Below are positions 17,862 to 28,400 of a stretch of 64,000 nt of DNA, piece after piece; the first letter of the stretch is position 1, and every line of letters begins with the position of its first letter. The DNA lies in the NCBI GenBank assembly GCA_030538115.1, contig JAUNUP010000013.1:36315-100314 (forward strand), written 5' to 3'. A program made the position numbers and the translations under genes. The notes beneath the pieces were generated by a model. That model was not told the origin of the DNA and made no database searches. It saw nothing but the letters and a program-made list of their open reading frames with translations. Source of the DNA: Dermatophilus congolensis (GTDB lineage: Bacteria; Actinomycetota; Actinomycetes; Actinomycetales; Dermatophilaceae).

Positions 17862-19293
17862 GGTCGACCTCGGGGTACAGCGGGAACGGCTTGAGCAGCT
17901 CGTTGGCGCGGTCGTTGACCTTGGCCGCGACGCCGTCTTCCATCGTGAACTTGGCCTTCGAGGGCTCGCCCTTCGCAGTGGTGGACGGCTTCGTGGCCTT
18001 GAGCACGACGTCGATCATGTCGGCGATCTGCTCCATCTCGTCGGTGCCGAGGCCACGCGAGGTGAGGGCAGGGGTGCCGAGGCGGATGCCGGAGGTGAAC
18101 CAAGCACCGTTCGGGTCGTTGAGAACCGAGTTGCGGTTGGTGACGACACCCGACTCGAGCAGAGCGGTCTCGGCCTGGCGGCCGGTGAGGCCGTAGCTCG
18201 TGACGTCGAGAACGACGAGGTGGTTGTCGGTGCCACCGGTGACGAGCTTGGCGCCACGCGAGAGCAGGCCATCGGCCAGAGCCTTGGCGTTGGCGACGAT
18301 GTTCTGCGCGTACTGCTGGAACTCGGGCTTGCGGGCCTCGGCCAGAGCAACGGCCTTGCCTGCCATCGCGTGCGACAGCGGGCCACCAAGGACCATCGGG
18401 CAGCCCTTGTCGACGTCTTCCTTGAACTCCTCCGTGCACATCACGAGGCCACCGCGCGGGCCGCGCAGCGACTTGTGCGTGGTGGTGGTGACGACGTCAC
18501 CGTAGGCGACCGGGTCGTACTCGCCCGTGACGACCTTGCCGGCCACCAGGCCCGCGAAGTGCGCCATGTCGACGAAGAACACTGCGCCGACCTCGTCGGC
18601 GATCTCCTTCATCTTGGCCATGTTGATGAGGCGCGGGTACGCGGAGTAACCGGCCACGAAGATCAGCGGCTTGAATTCCTTGGCCTGCTGGCGCACGACG
18701 TCGTAGTCGAGCATCTGGGTCTCGGGGTCGGCCGTGTAGACCATGTGGTTGAACATCTTGCCCGAGATGTTCGGACGGAAGCCGTGCGTCAGGTGACCAC
18801 CGGCGTCGAGGGCCATACCCATGGCCTTCTGGTTGCCGAGGTCTGCGCGCAGCTGCGTCCAGTCGGCTTCGGAGAGGTCGTAGACGCTCTTGACGCCGGC
18901 CTTCTCCAGCGCCGGGGTCTGCACCTTGTTGGCCAGGATGGCCCAGTAGGCCACCAGGTTCGCGTCGATGCCGGAGTGGGGCTGCACGTAGGCGTGCTGC
19001 GCACCGAACAGCTCACGGGCGTGCATGGCAGCCGTGTCTTCGACGGTGTCGATGTTCTGGCAACCGGCGTAGAAACGGTGGCCGGAGGTGCCTTCTGCGT
19101 ACTTGTCGGACAGCCAGTTGCCCATGGCGAGCAGGGCTGCCGGGGACGCGTAGTTCTCACTCGCGATGAGCTTGAGGGAGGCGCGCTGGTCCTTGAGCTC
19201 CGACCGGATCGCACCGGCGATCGTCGGCTCTACGCCCTCGACCACCTCGATCGCTGCGCGGAATGCCTGGGACTCTTTGCTCAATTCGCTCAC
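17854..19293 (-). CDS. glyA: Serine hydroxymethyltransferase
   Basis: A 479-residue PLP enzyme converting serine and tetrahydrofolate to glycine and 5,10-methylene-THF, the main one-carbon source. The PLP lysine is in [17 protein letters not shown]. Other family marks are [28 protein letters not shown] and the [10 protein letters not shown] loop. It is about 60 residues longer than E. coli GlyA; such long forms occur in part of the actinobacteria, and the extra length is mostly in the [11 protein letters not shown] region and C-terminal half. The start is GTG with AGGAGG directly upstream. It is transcribed alone, ending in hairpins that separate it from leuB. Confidence 0.95.
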   Translation of the reverse strand: MSELSKESQAFRAAIEVVEGVEPTIAGAIRSELKDQRASLKLIASENYASPAALLAMGNWLSDKYAEGTSGHRFYAGCQNIDTVEDTAAMHARELFGAQHAYVQPHSGIDANLVAYWAILANKVQTPALEKAGVKSVYDLSEADWTQLRADLGNQKAMGMALDAGGHLTHGFRPNISGKMFNHMVYTADPETQMLDYDVVRQQAKEFKPLIFVAGYSAYPRLINMAKMKEIADEVGAVFFVDMAHFAGLVAGKVVTGEYDPVAYGDVVTTTTHKSLRGPRGGLVMCTEEFKEDVDKGCPMVLGGPLSHAMAGKAVALAEARKPEFQQYAQNIVANAKALADGLLSRGAKLVTGGTDNHLVVLDVTSYGLTGRQAETALLESGVVTNRNSVLNDPNGAWFTSGIRLGTPALTSRGLGTDEMEQIADMIDVVLKATKPSTTAKGEPSKAKFTMEDGVAAKVNDRANELLKPFPLYPEVDLG

Positions 19294-19596
19294 AGTTCCT
19301 CCTGGACGAAGGGTTTGGGTTCATCCGGGCGGGCGGTCGCCGACGACCGGAGGTTTGAAGCCTAACGCGGCACCTCCGGAGCTTTCAGGCGTTCCGCTGG
19401 ACTCGATGGTGGGGCACACCACATCTGCCAACCCACACCGCGGCTCGTGCCGAGGTCACGCGGCTAGCGTGCGGCTATCCCCTCCCCGTGTCGGCCTGCG
19501 GATTGTGTCCGACGCCGTCGGGGGTCACAAGTGCCTGTTTCCCCCGAATCCCCCGCATCTCCCCGAATCCTCTCGCTTCCCCTCTCAGGAGCTGTC
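19294..19596. other. Divergent intergenic region between glyA and the hydrolase gene
   Basis: 303 bases containing the outward-facing promoters of glyA (minus) and the cutinase-like gene (plus). AGGAG for the plus-strand gene is at 19587-19591. I looked for a ZTP-type riboswitch ahead of glyA and did not find its conserved core. No gene is supported here. Confidence 0.5.
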
Positions 19597-20508
19597 ATGC
19601 CTAAGTCACCTCTGCACGGATCCCGGTCACACCGTCTCTCGCGCATGGTCACCGCGATCGGCCTCGCCGCGGGGCTCGCGGTTACAGGGGCGCTCACAGC
19701 TCCGCAGGCAGACGCTGCTCCCGCGGTGCCCGCAGCCCCCGCAGCGGCTCCCGCAGCCATCCCCGACGCCGAGATGCCCTACGTCACCGGGCCGCACCCC
19801 TACTCCGTCACGACAGTCGCCGACTGGCGCACCCCCATCGAGTTCGGCGCCGTCGACTTCTTCAACCCCACCGACATCGAGGGCCGCCTGCCCACCGTCG
19901 TGGTCATGCCCGGCCTCACCGGGTCACGCAACACCGTGCGCTACGTCGCCGAAGACCTCGCCAGCCACGGCTTCGGAGTGATGCTCATGGACAGCTTCTC
20001 CACCGCCGACGCCGACCTCGTACGCACCAACGCGATGCGCCGCGCCCTCGGTTGGATGGTCAATTCGAGCTCCGCTCGCGCCCGCATCGACGCCGACCGT
20101 ATCGGTGTGTGGGGCTTCTCCTACGGCGCTACCGCGGCCCTGAACAACTCGTTCACCGTCCGCTCCCCCAACGTGCGCGCGGCCGTCGCCGTCTTCCCGC
20201 TCTCGACCCTGTCGATCTACCCGCTCGTCACCGACCCCACCCTCGTGCTCGGAGGCGAGAACGACGTCGTCGCCCCGCCCGCGCTGCACGCCCGCATCGC
20301 CTACAACGTCGCCCGCGGCCCCAAGGCCTACGGCCAACTCGACCGCGCCCAGCACCTCGACCCCACCGGCGACGACGGCGCAGTCTCGTCACTGACCGTC
20401 TCGTGGTTCAAGGTCCACCTCGGCGTCAACGACGAATACCGCCAGTTCCTCTGCCCCGCCCCCACCGACTCCTACATCGAGAACTGGGAGACCAGCGGCC
20501 TCTGCTGA
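19597..20508 (+). CDS. Secreted cutinase/PETase-like polyester hydrolase (alpha/beta hydrolase)
   Basis: A 303-residue exported alpha/beta hydrolase. A Sec signal peptide (hydrophobic core about residues 14-32, APQADA-A cleavage) leads into an Ala/Pro linker and then the catalytic domain. The triad is Ser175 in GFSYG, Asp223 in GENDVVAP and His253 in AQHLDP; the spacing (48 and 30 residues) is close to that of bacterial cutinases and PET hydrolases. The chain ends with FLC and SGLC cysteines 17 apart, matching the C-terminal disulfide of that family. The oxyanion loop reads PGLTG, with Leu where PET hydrolases have Tyr/Phe, and the clamp Trp positions are replaced, so the natural substrate may be a different ester. 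A start with AGGAG upstream was chosen. It is a single gene ending at a bidirectional terminator. Confidence 0.82.
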   Translation: MPKSPLHGSRSHRLSRMVTAIGLAAGLAVTGALTAPQADAAPAVPAAPAAAPAAIPDAEMPYVTGPHPYSVTTVADWRTPIEFGAVDFFNPTDIEGRLPTVVVMPGLTGSRNTVRYVAEDLASHGFGVMLMDSFSTADADLVRTNAMRRALGWMVNSSSARARIDADRIGVWGFSYGATAALNNSFTVRSPNVRAAVAVFPLSTLSIYPLVTDPTLVLGGENDVVAPPALHARIAYNVARGPKAYGQLDRAQHLDPTGDDGAVSSLTVSWFKVHLGVNDEYRQFLCPAPTDSYIENWETSGLC

Positions 20509-20520
20509 GCCTGAGCATGC

Positions 20521-20550
20521 GAAAGGCCCCGCCGTGCAGCGGGGCCTTTC
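20521..20550. terminator. Bidirectional terminator between the hydrolase and ilvC
   Basis: A 12-bp perfect stem GAAAGGCCCCGC / GCGGGGCCTTTC with a 6-nt loop between two convergent genes, ending in a short T-rich arm on both strands. Confidence 0.88.
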
Positions 20551-20566
20551 GTCTGAGTCTCGCAGG

Positions 20567-21655
<1,089 letters not shown>

Positions 21656-22165
21656 TCAGTGCTTCGAGGTGCGGTCGGTGATGGAGCGCGAGCCGCGCCC
21701 GATCGCGACCATGCCCGATTGCACCAGCTCTTTGACGCCGTAGGGCTCGAGCAGCCGCAGCAGGGCCTCGAGCTTGCTCAGGCGGCCGGTGGCCTCGATG
21801 GTCAGGCTGTCGCTGGCCACGTCGACGATCCTGGCACGGAACAGTTCGGCGGTCTGGATGACGTCGGCGCGTGTGTTGGCGTCGACCCGCACCTTGACGA
21901 GCAGGATGCGGCGCGAGACCGCGTCGTCGGAGTCGAGCTCAACGACCTTGAGCACCTCGACGAGCTTGTTGAGCTGCTTGGTCACCTGCTCGAGAGGCAG
22001 TTCGTCCACGTCGACGACCACGGTCATGCGCGAGACCGCGTTGTCTTCGGTGGGGCCGACGGCGAGCGAGTCGATGTTGAAGCCGCGGCGCGAGAACAGG
22101 GCGGCGATGCGGGTGAGCACGCCGGGCTTGTTCTCCACGAGCACGGAGAGGATGTGCTTGTTCAT
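21656..22165 (-). CDS. ilvN: Acetolactate synthase small (regulatory) subunit
   Basis: A 169-residue regulatory subunit of acetohydroxyacid synthase. The N-terminal ACT domain begins HILSVLVENKPGVLTRIAAL and carries the FNIDSLAVGPTED segment that binds valine for feedback inhibition. The C-terminal half (KVRVDANTRADVIQTAELF, then GMVAIGRGS) belongs to the conserved IlvN C-terminal domain. The length equals that of other actinobacterial IlvN proteins. The ATG at 22165 is chosen because the ACT domain starts at residue 3; upstream in-frame codons overlap ilvB. It lies 25 bases after ilvB and 60 before ilvC. Confidence 0.96.
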   Translation of the reverse strand: MNKHILSVLVENKPGVLTRIAALFSRRGFNIDSLAVGPTEDNAVSRMTVVVDVDELPLEQVTKQLNKLVEVLKVVELDSDDAVSRRILLVKVRVDANTRADVIQTAELFRARIVDVASDSLTIEATGRLSKLEALLRLLEPYGVKELVQSGMVAIGRGSRSITDRTSKH

Positions 22166-22190
22166 GTCAGTCTCTCGTTCTCTCGCAAGC

Positions 22191-24014
22191 TCACTCGTCG
22201 CGGTCCCAGACCGGGGAGACACCCCGGGCGTACATGATCTCGTCGTTGCTGACGCCGGCGGGCACCATCGGCCACACCATCGCGTCACGCGAGACGACGA
22301 AGTCGATGATGACCGGCCGGTCGTTGATCGCGTTCGCCTGCTCGATCACGGCGTCGACGTCTTCGGCACGTTCGCAGCGCAGACCGGCACAGCCGTACGC
22401 CTCGGCGAGCTTGACGAAGTCGGGCACGCGGCTGCCGCCGTGGGCGTGCAGGTCGGTGTTGCTGTAGCGCTCGTTGTAGAACAGGGTCTGCCACTGGCGA
22501 ACCATGCCCAGGCTCGAGTTGTTGATGATCGCGACCTTGATCGGGATGTCGTTGATGACGCAGGTGGCGAGCTCCTGGTTGGTCATCTGGAAGCAGCCGT
22601 CACCGTCGATGGCCCACACTGTGCGCTCGGGCTCGGCCATCTTGGCGCCCATCGCGGCGGGGATCGAGTAGCCCATCGTGCCCAGGCCACCGGAGTTCAG
22701 CCAGCTGTTGGGGCGCGAGTACTTGATGAACTGGGCCGCCCACATCTGGTGCTGACCGACGCCGGCCACGTAGGTGGCCTCGGGGCCGTTGATCTCGCCG
22801 AGACGCTCGAGCACGTACTGCGGAGAGAGCAGGTCGTCGTCGGGCTCGGTGTAGCCGACCGGGTAGCGGGTGCGCCAGTCGATGACCTCGTCACGCCACG
22901 CGGAGTAGTCACCGAGCGCCTCGTCCTCCGCGAGCAGGCGGAGCAGCTCGTTGGTGACCTCCTTGCAGTCACCGACGATCGGCACGTCGGCGGCACGGTT
23001 CTTGCCGATCTCGGCCGGGTCGATGTCGGCGTGGATGATCTTCGCGAGCGGCGCGAACGTGCTCAGCTTGCCGGTGACCCGGTCGTCGAAGCGCACGCCG
23101 AGGGCGATGATCAGGTCGGCCTTCTGCAGTGCCGTCACGGCCGCGACGGAGCCGTGCATGCCGGGCATGCCCAGGTGCAGCGGGTGCTCGTCGGGCACGA
23201 TGCCGCGGCCCATCAGTGTGGTGACCAGCGGAATCCCGGTCAGGTCGACGAGCTTGGTCAGCTCCGCGCCCGCCTTGGCCCGGATGGCGCCGCCACCGAG
23301 GTACAACACCGGGCGACGCGCCTCGCGGATCAGCTTCGCGGCCTCGCGCATCTGGCGGCCGTGCGGCTTGGTCACGGGGCGGTATCCGGGCAGGTCGTAC
23401 GCCGGCGGCCACGAGAACTCGGTCATGGCCGTGAGCGCGTCTTTGGTGATGTCGACCAGCACCGGGCCGGGGCGGCCGGTGGAGGCGATGTGGAACGCCG
23501 CCGCGATCGCCGACGAGATGTCGTCAGGGTCGGTGACGAGGAAGTTGTGCTTGGTCACGGGCATCGTGATGCCGCGGATGTCCGCCTCCTGGAACGCGTC
23601 GGTTCCGATGGCGGAGCTGCCGACCTGGCCGGTGATCGCGACGATCGGCACCGAGTCCATCATCGCGTCGGTCAGCGGCGTCACGAGGTTGGTGGCAGCG
23701 GGACCGGAGGTCACCATGCAGACACCGACCTTGCCGGTCGCCGCCGCGTACCCCTCGGCCGCGTGGCCGGCGCCCTGTTCGTGGCGCACGAGAATGTGCC
23801 GAAGCTGCTTGGAGTCCATCAGTGGGTCGTAGGCGGGCAGGATGCAGCCGCCCGGCATACCGAAGATGACCTCGACGCCCACGTTCTCAAGCGACTTGAC
23901 GAGGCTCTCCGCCCCGGTGACGGACTCTACGGCGCCCGAACCCTGCTGGAGGGACTTGGGCGCCTGCGATCCGGCGGGCGGGGCAGGGCGAGGCGTCCGT
24001 GAGCTGGTCGTCAC
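22191..24014 (-). CDS. ilvB: Acetolactate synthase large (catalytic) subunit
   Basis: A 607-residue ThDP- and FAD-dependent enzyme, first common step of branched-chain amino acid synthesis: two pyruvates to acetolactate. The catalytic Glu of the ThDP domain lies in [14 protein letters not shown]. The ThDP/Mg2+ motif is [19 protein letters not shown] with [12 protein letters not shown] following. The FAD-binding middle domain shows [12 protein letters not shown] Pro/Ala-rich N-terminal tail of about 30 residues precedes the domain. The start is GTG at 24014, with a weak ribosome site. It is the first gene of ilvB-ilvN-ilvC; a leader peptide and U-tailed hairpin in the 220 bases upstream indicate transcription attenuation by branched-chain amino acids. 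Confidence 0.96.
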   Translation of the reverse strand: MTTSSRTPRPAPPAGSQAPKSLQQGSGAVESVTGAESLVKSLENVGVEVIFGMPGGCILPAYDPLMDSKQLRHILVRHEQGAGHAAEGYAAATGKVGVCMVTSGPAATNLVTPLTDAMMDSVPIVAITGQVGSSAIGTDAFQEADIRGITMPVTKHNFLVTDPDDISSAIAAAFHIASTGRPGPVLVDITKDALTAMTEFSWPPAYDLPGYRPVTKPHGRQMREAAKLIREARRPVLYLGGGAIRAKAGAELTKLVDLTGIPLVTTLMGRGIVPDEHPLHLGMPGMHGSVAAVTALQKADLIIALGVRFDDRVTGKLSTFAPLAKIIHADIDPAEIGKNRAADVPIVGDCKEVTNELLRLLAEDEALGDYSAWRDEVIDWRTRYPVGYTEPDDDLLSPQYVLERLGEINGPEATYVAGVGQHQMWAAQFIKYSRPNSWLNSGGLGTMGYSIPAAMGAKMAEPERTVWAIDGDGCFQMTNQELATCVINDIPIKVAIINNSSLGMVRQWQTLFYNERYSNTDLHAHGGSRVPDFVKLAEAYGCAGLRCERAEDVDAVIEQANAINDRPVIIDFVVSRDAMVWPMVPAGVSNDEIMYARGVSPVWDRDE

Positions 24015-24075
24015 GTTCGATCACCACTTTCGTCAGCTCGACCTGCGGCCGAGCGGGGGGTTGATTCCGATCCAC

Positions 24076-24111
24076 AAAAAAAGCCCTCGCCCCGGATGGG
24101 GTCGAAGGGCT
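24076..24111 (-). terminator. Attenuator terminator in the ilvB leader
   Basis: On the minus strand AGCCCTTCGACCCC and GGGGCGAGGGCT form a stem with one internal mismatch bubble and a 4-nt loop, followed by seven Us. It lies 61 bases before ilvB and about 90 bases after a short Ile-Leu-Val-Val leader peptide, the classical order for attenuation. Confidence 0.85.
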
Positions 24112-24203
24112 GCGCGTCGGCCGCTGGCACCGCCGGTAACTGCACATGCGCCGTTCTTCGAAAAGACTATGTGGCGCAAGCGAGAACCTTCAGGCGGACG
24201 CGC

Positions 24204-24230
24204 TCAGCGAACTACGAGGATGTGGGCCAT
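24204..24230 (-). CDS. ilvB leader peptide (MAHILVVR)
   Basis: An eight-codon open frame, ATG to TGA, coding MAHILVVR. Four of eight residues are Ile, Leu, Val and Val in a row, the three end products of the pathway. GGGGAAAG lies about eight bases upstream as a ribosome site. It is positioned between the expected promoter and the U-tailed terminator at 24076-24111. Ribosome stalling on these codons when charged Ile/Leu/Val-tRNA is scarce would allow an antiterminator to form. Short ilvB leader peptides of this type are known in Corynebacterium and Streptomyces. The antiterminator pairing itself was not worked out here. Confidence 0.75.
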   Translation of the reverse strand: MAHILVVR

Positions 24231-24390
24231 GCGCCAACTTTCCCCGCCGAAGGCGGCAATGTCAAAGGGCGGCGCGCCCGGTCTCAGGAATCGGATGAAG
24301 ACGAGCCGTCGATGCAGGCCCGGGCCGAAGGGGCGATGCTCCTGTCGTCCACATGCTCGCCTCTCCCATCCCTTCCACCCACCGCGCAGC

Positions 24391-24409
24391 TTAGGTTAGC
24401 CTTAGCTAC
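24391..24409 (+). promoter_or_regulatory. DtxR/IdeR iron box
   Basis: TTAGGTTAGCCTTAGCTAC matches the iron-box consensus TTAGGTTAGSCTAACCTAA at 16 of 19 positions, with a perfect left half. It abuts the GTG of bfd, so repressor binding would block initiation. The bacterioferritin operon is thus iron-regulated. Confidence 0.82.
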
Positions 24410-24661
24410 GTGATCGTCTGCCAGTGCAAAGTCGTCAGTGACGCAGACCTGCGCCTCGCGGTGGAGGCGGGGGCCCGCTCACTCGGCTCCGCCTGCCGGG
24501 CGACCGGTGCCGCCTCCGATTGCGGCCATTGCGTGTTCCAGGTCAGGGCCATCGTCGGCGACCTTGTAGACGCCTGTACGTCCTACACTCCTGAGACGTT
24601 GCATCAACTGGCGGAGGTCTTGCATGAAGCCGAAGAGCCCGCGCGTCGTCGAACTGCTTAA
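24410..24661 (+). CDS. bfd: Bacterioferritin-associated ferredoxin (BFD-like [2Fe-2S])
   Basis: An 83-residue [2Fe-2S] protein. The four cluster cysteines are arranged as in BFD: CxC at residues 4 and 6, and CxxC (DCGHC) near residues 38-41. Bfd docks on bacterioferritin and passes electrons that reduce stored Fe3+ and release it. The GTG start directly follows the iron box, leaving no room for a ribosome site, so the transcript is either leaderless or starts inside the box. The gene overlaps bfr by 38 bases, which couples their translation. The C-terminal extension (LAEVLHEAEEPARRRTA) is longer than in E. coli Bfd (64 residues). Confidence 0.9.
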   Translation: MIVCQCKVVSDADLRLAVEAGARSLGSACRATGAASDCGHCVFQVRAIVGDLVDACTSYTPETLHQLAEVLHEAEEPARRRTA

Positions 24662-25109
24662 CGACGCCCTCACGTTCGAACTCACGGTCGTCAACACGTA
24701 CTTCCTGCATGCACGGATGCTCGACAACTGGGGCCTCCCCCGGCTCGGCAAGGTCTTCTACGACCTGTCGATCGGCGAGATGAAGGATGCCGACGAACTC
24801 ATCGAGCGCATCCTGATGTTCGACGGCCACCCCAACGTGCAGCGCCTCAACCCGATCGGCATCGGCGAGTCGGTCGAGGAGATGCTGCGACTCGCGCTCG
24901 CGAGCGAGATCGCCGCGGTCGAGCAGTTCAACGCCTCCGCGCAGGAATGCCATGACCTCGGCGACCACGCCACCGCGAGCATCTTCGAGGAGATGGCCCG
25001 CGACGAGGAGACCCACGCCGACTGGTTCGAGGGCCAGCTCGACGCCGTCACCCGCGCAGGTATCGAGAACTACACCGCGGCACAGATCGCGCCGGGCGAG
25101 ACACCGTAG
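24624..25109 (+). CDS. bfr: Bacterioferritin, with an altered ferroxidase residue
   Basis: A 161-residue heme-containing ferritin that would assemble into a 24-subunit iron store. The heme-ligand Met is present in IGEMKDADE, aligned to Met52 of E. coli. Ferroxidase ligands Glu18 (FELTVVNTYFLHARM), Glu51, Glu94 (SEIAAVEQ) and Glu127/His130 (RDEETHADW) are kept. The position equal to His54 is Asp (EMKD instead of EMKH), a change at the di-iron site that may alter iron oxidation. It overlaps bfd by 38 bases and is followed by a strong terminator, so the pair is a two-gene operon behind the iron box. Confidence 0.93.
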   Translation: MKPKSPRVVELLNDALTFELTVVNTYFLHARMLDNWGLPRLGKVFYDLSIGEMKDADELIERILMFDGHPNVQRLNPIGIGESVEEMLRLALASEIAAVEQFNASAQECHDLGDHATASIFEEMARDEETHADWFEGQLDAVTRAGIENYTAAQIAPGETP

Positions 25110-25132
25110 TCGCCTCCTGACCTCTTTCTTCA

Positions 25133-25167
25133 CGGAGCCCCCGCCACATTCCACGGCGGGGGCTCCG
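25133..25167 (+). terminator. Terminator of the bfd-bfr operon
   Basis: A 13-bp perfect stem CGGAGCCCCCGCC / GGCGGGGGCTCCG around a 9-nt loop, 24 bases after the bfr stop. Confidence 0.88.
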
Positions 25168-25469
25168 CTGCGTCCCGACGGGTTCCGTCCGACTGCCCCT
25201 CGATGGCGCCGGCGGGCGCAGCGGTCGCACCCCCACTGACACCCCGCCGGCATACCTGAAGCACTGCCTGCAATGTGACGCAGTTCACATCTCAAGTCCT
25301 CAACACCCGTCCTGGACGGTCGAATGACTCAGTGACGCCGCAGCCAGGGGTCGACCGTCCGAACCATCGGGAGGTCGAAGGCTCCGGCCATAACGGGGAA
25401 CGGCCGTGGGGGCCGAGGCCGGCACGCCCGTACACGGGCAGCCGGCGACATTGGGGAGGGAGAGACGTC
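25168..25469. other. Promoter region of the pilus locus
   Basis: 302 bases between the bfr terminator and the first pilus gene. A perfect CRP/GlxR-type palindrome sits at 25274-25289. The ribosome site of the large surface protein (GGGGAGGGAGAG) is at the right end. An in-frame extension to 25275 exists but looks non-coding. No other gene is supported. Confidence 0.5.
25274..25289. promoter_or_regulatory. CRP/GlxR-type binding site
   Basis: TGTGA-CGCAGT-TCACA is an exact match to the TGTGA-N6-TCACA consensus bound by Crp and GlxR. It lies 181 bases upstream of the first pilus gene, which suggests cAMP-linked control of the surface fibre. Confidence 0.65.
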
Positions 25470-28400
25470 GTGGAGAAGAAGACTCCAACGGCATGGAACC
25501 GGATACGCCGGCACAGAGCGTTGTTCACGGTATTGGTGATGCTGCTGGCGACGCTTGCCACAGCAATTCCGACCACAGTCGCAAAGGCGGGCACGGCCGT
25601 TTCGGGCAAATTGACGTTCACGTACACACCCACGATCAACGGGACTGAGATCCCTCTCAGCTCGAAGCTAGTGAACCCGGACAAGTCGCTGCAGCGTGGC
25701 CCCATCACCGAGGGCACGACGGTCACGTATCGGTTGGAGATAACCAACGACTCCACGACCACCTACTACCGAAACTCCGTCAGCGACTCCGGCTGCAAGA
25801 GCCTCACCTTTAGGGAGGAGTTGTCGAGCAAGGCGACCTTCGGGCAGATCAGGCCTGGCGGCAAGGCTGTCTTCACCTGCGACAAGGCACTGGCCGTCAC
25901 CACAACGACCACTGCGAATGTGTCGTACTCCTACTACGACTCGTGGGACTACTTCAGGTTCTGGCCGAACTACCTGAGTGCCAAGTCGACGGAGACGATC
26001 AAGGTCACGATCGACTCCAGCAGTTCGCCGGCGCTCACCTGCACGACACCCACCGTCTTCGTGGCCGCGAATGACGCCAGTGCCGAGGCTAACGAGCAGA
26101 CGAAGCTGTACAACCAGTTCCAGTACCCCGACCGCTCGGACTTTATCGACATCGGGAACACCATGATCGGCACCAAGAAGGTGCAGTACAACGCCATGGC
26201 ATGGAACCCGGCGGACGGCTACATCTACGCGATCTCGTCGCGCCCGATCGGCGCCCAGAACAACGACGCCTGGTACCCCTACGGCCATCTGCTCCGGATC
26301 GATGCGGCCGGCAACGCGAAGGATCTGGGTGCCCTCGACACCGCGGACATCTACGGCACCAACACGAGGAACTGTGATGACGGGCGGTGCGATGAGGACA
26401 CGGAAGGCGGCATCACATCCGGAGCAATCCATGACGGAACGTACTACTTCTCGAACGCTTCCTCCTCCGGCACTAGGTACATGTACTCGATGCCTCTGAC
26501 AAACCTCGACACCGTCATCTCGCGTGACGTCACGACGATCTCGTACAGCAACACGTTCGAGACCAACGACTACGCCCACCTCGCCGGATACCTGTGGGGC
26601 ATCGAGAACCACTCCGCAGGCCCAACCCTCCTCCGCTACAAGCTGACCGCCCCTGGCGCCGGGACGGTGAACTCCTACTCACTGTCCAGCCTGGGTTTCA
26701 AGACCGGACAGACTTACGGCGCCGTCTGGACCTACGGCAACGGCAACCTCGGATTCTCCGACAACAGTGGTAGCGGCATCTACCAACTCAAGGTGACCAA
26801 CCCGACGACATCGACACCCGGATTCTCGCTCGTGTACCAGATGGCCGGTCCTGGCAGCACCAACAACGACGGAACCAGCTGCGTCACGGACAACAACGTC
26901 GACCTGAAGATCGAAAAAACAGGCCCGGCGACGGTCCGGCCGTCGACCGGCACGGCCTCGATCGTCACGTGGAACCTCGTGATCACCAACCTGGGCACGG
27001 GCGTCAGCTCCGGCGGCGTCCTCAAGGACACCGTTCCGGCCGGCTACACAAACGTGAATGTGGACCCTGCCTACAAGGACGTGTGCAGGGTGGATGGACA
27101 GAACGTCTCCTGCCAGACCGGAGTGCTCAATCCCGGCGATTCGTACGCCATCCCGATCTCGGCCAACGCACCGTCGACGATCGTCTGCCTCACGAACACT
27201 GCCACTGTGACGGGCAACGAGCACGACCCCGTAGACACGAACAACACTTCATCGTTGGTGACCTGCACGACCAACGCGATCATCGACGCCATCAAGGAGA
27301 AGGCCGGCAACGTCACGCGCAACAACGACGGCACCTATACGGCGCCGTACACGGTCACCGTGCGCAATCAGGGAACGGCGAGCGGAAAATACACGGAGAT
27401 CACCGACAGGCCGCGTCTCGACGCTGGCATGACGATCAAGACGCTCTCCTGGGCACCATTCGGTTCCAACGCCTTCGTCGAAGCCACGCCCACCGCTGAC
27501 GGTGATTACCTCATCGGCGGCACCACCGAGAAGACCCTGACAACGACCGCACCGGGCAACGAGCACAAGTACACGGTCGACGTCACGTTCACGCGCGAGC
27601 CGACCACCACGCTCGGTACATGTGCGACGGGCGGAGGCATCTACAACCGGGTAAGCCTCCCGCAGGAGGACAAGTCCAAGGTGGACCAGAACAATGCCAC
27701 CTGCTACGACCCGTCCCCGTACGTCAACCTCCAGAAGACCGCCGTCGAGAACGGCATCGTCGGCCCCGCAAACGACGGAACGTACACCGTCGCGTACCAG
27801 GTCTCCGTGACCAATACCGGACTGACGAGCGGCACCTACGGGCAGATCACCGACACGCTCGAGTTCGATCCCAAGTTCACGCCGGTTTCTGCCGTCTGGA
27901 AGCGCACCGACATTGCAGACGGCGCCACTGCGACCAGCACCTTCGCGGCGAACTCCGCGGCCCACTCGTTCCTCATCGGGGCCGACTCGACATCGATTGC
28001 GGTCAACGCGACACACACCTACTCCGTGACGGTGACGTATTCGATCAACCCGAACGTCACCACTGCGGTCACCCAGTGCTCGGAGACGAGGACGCCGGGC
28101 CAGGGTCTGTTCAACTCCGTGACTCTGCCCGCCGGGCAGGAACACGCACCGGTGACCGACAACTGGGCCTGCATCGCTCCGAACCCGGCTCCTGTCATCG
28201 ACCTCGAGAAGCAAGGATGGACGGACCAGGCTCACACCAAGCCGGCTACCACGCTCGACGGCCCGACCACCGTGTACTACACGTACAAGGTGTCGCTGCC
28301 GGAGGGCGCTCAGGAGCCGCTCCGCGATGTCACTCTCAAGGACGACGTCTACACGCTCGGCCTCATGGACGCGAAGGCTGCGGGCCGGCTGACCGACGCC

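Noticed and set aside
19294..19400. A possible ZTP or other riboswitch ahead of glyA
   Set aside because: The leader has a few GC-rich stems but lacks the conserved core of the ZTP motif; not supported.
25275..25469. N-terminal extension of the large surface protein to an earlier in-frame start
   Set aside because: It would place 65 polar residues before the signal peptide and would overlap the CRP-like site; the strong ribosome site before 25470 fits better.
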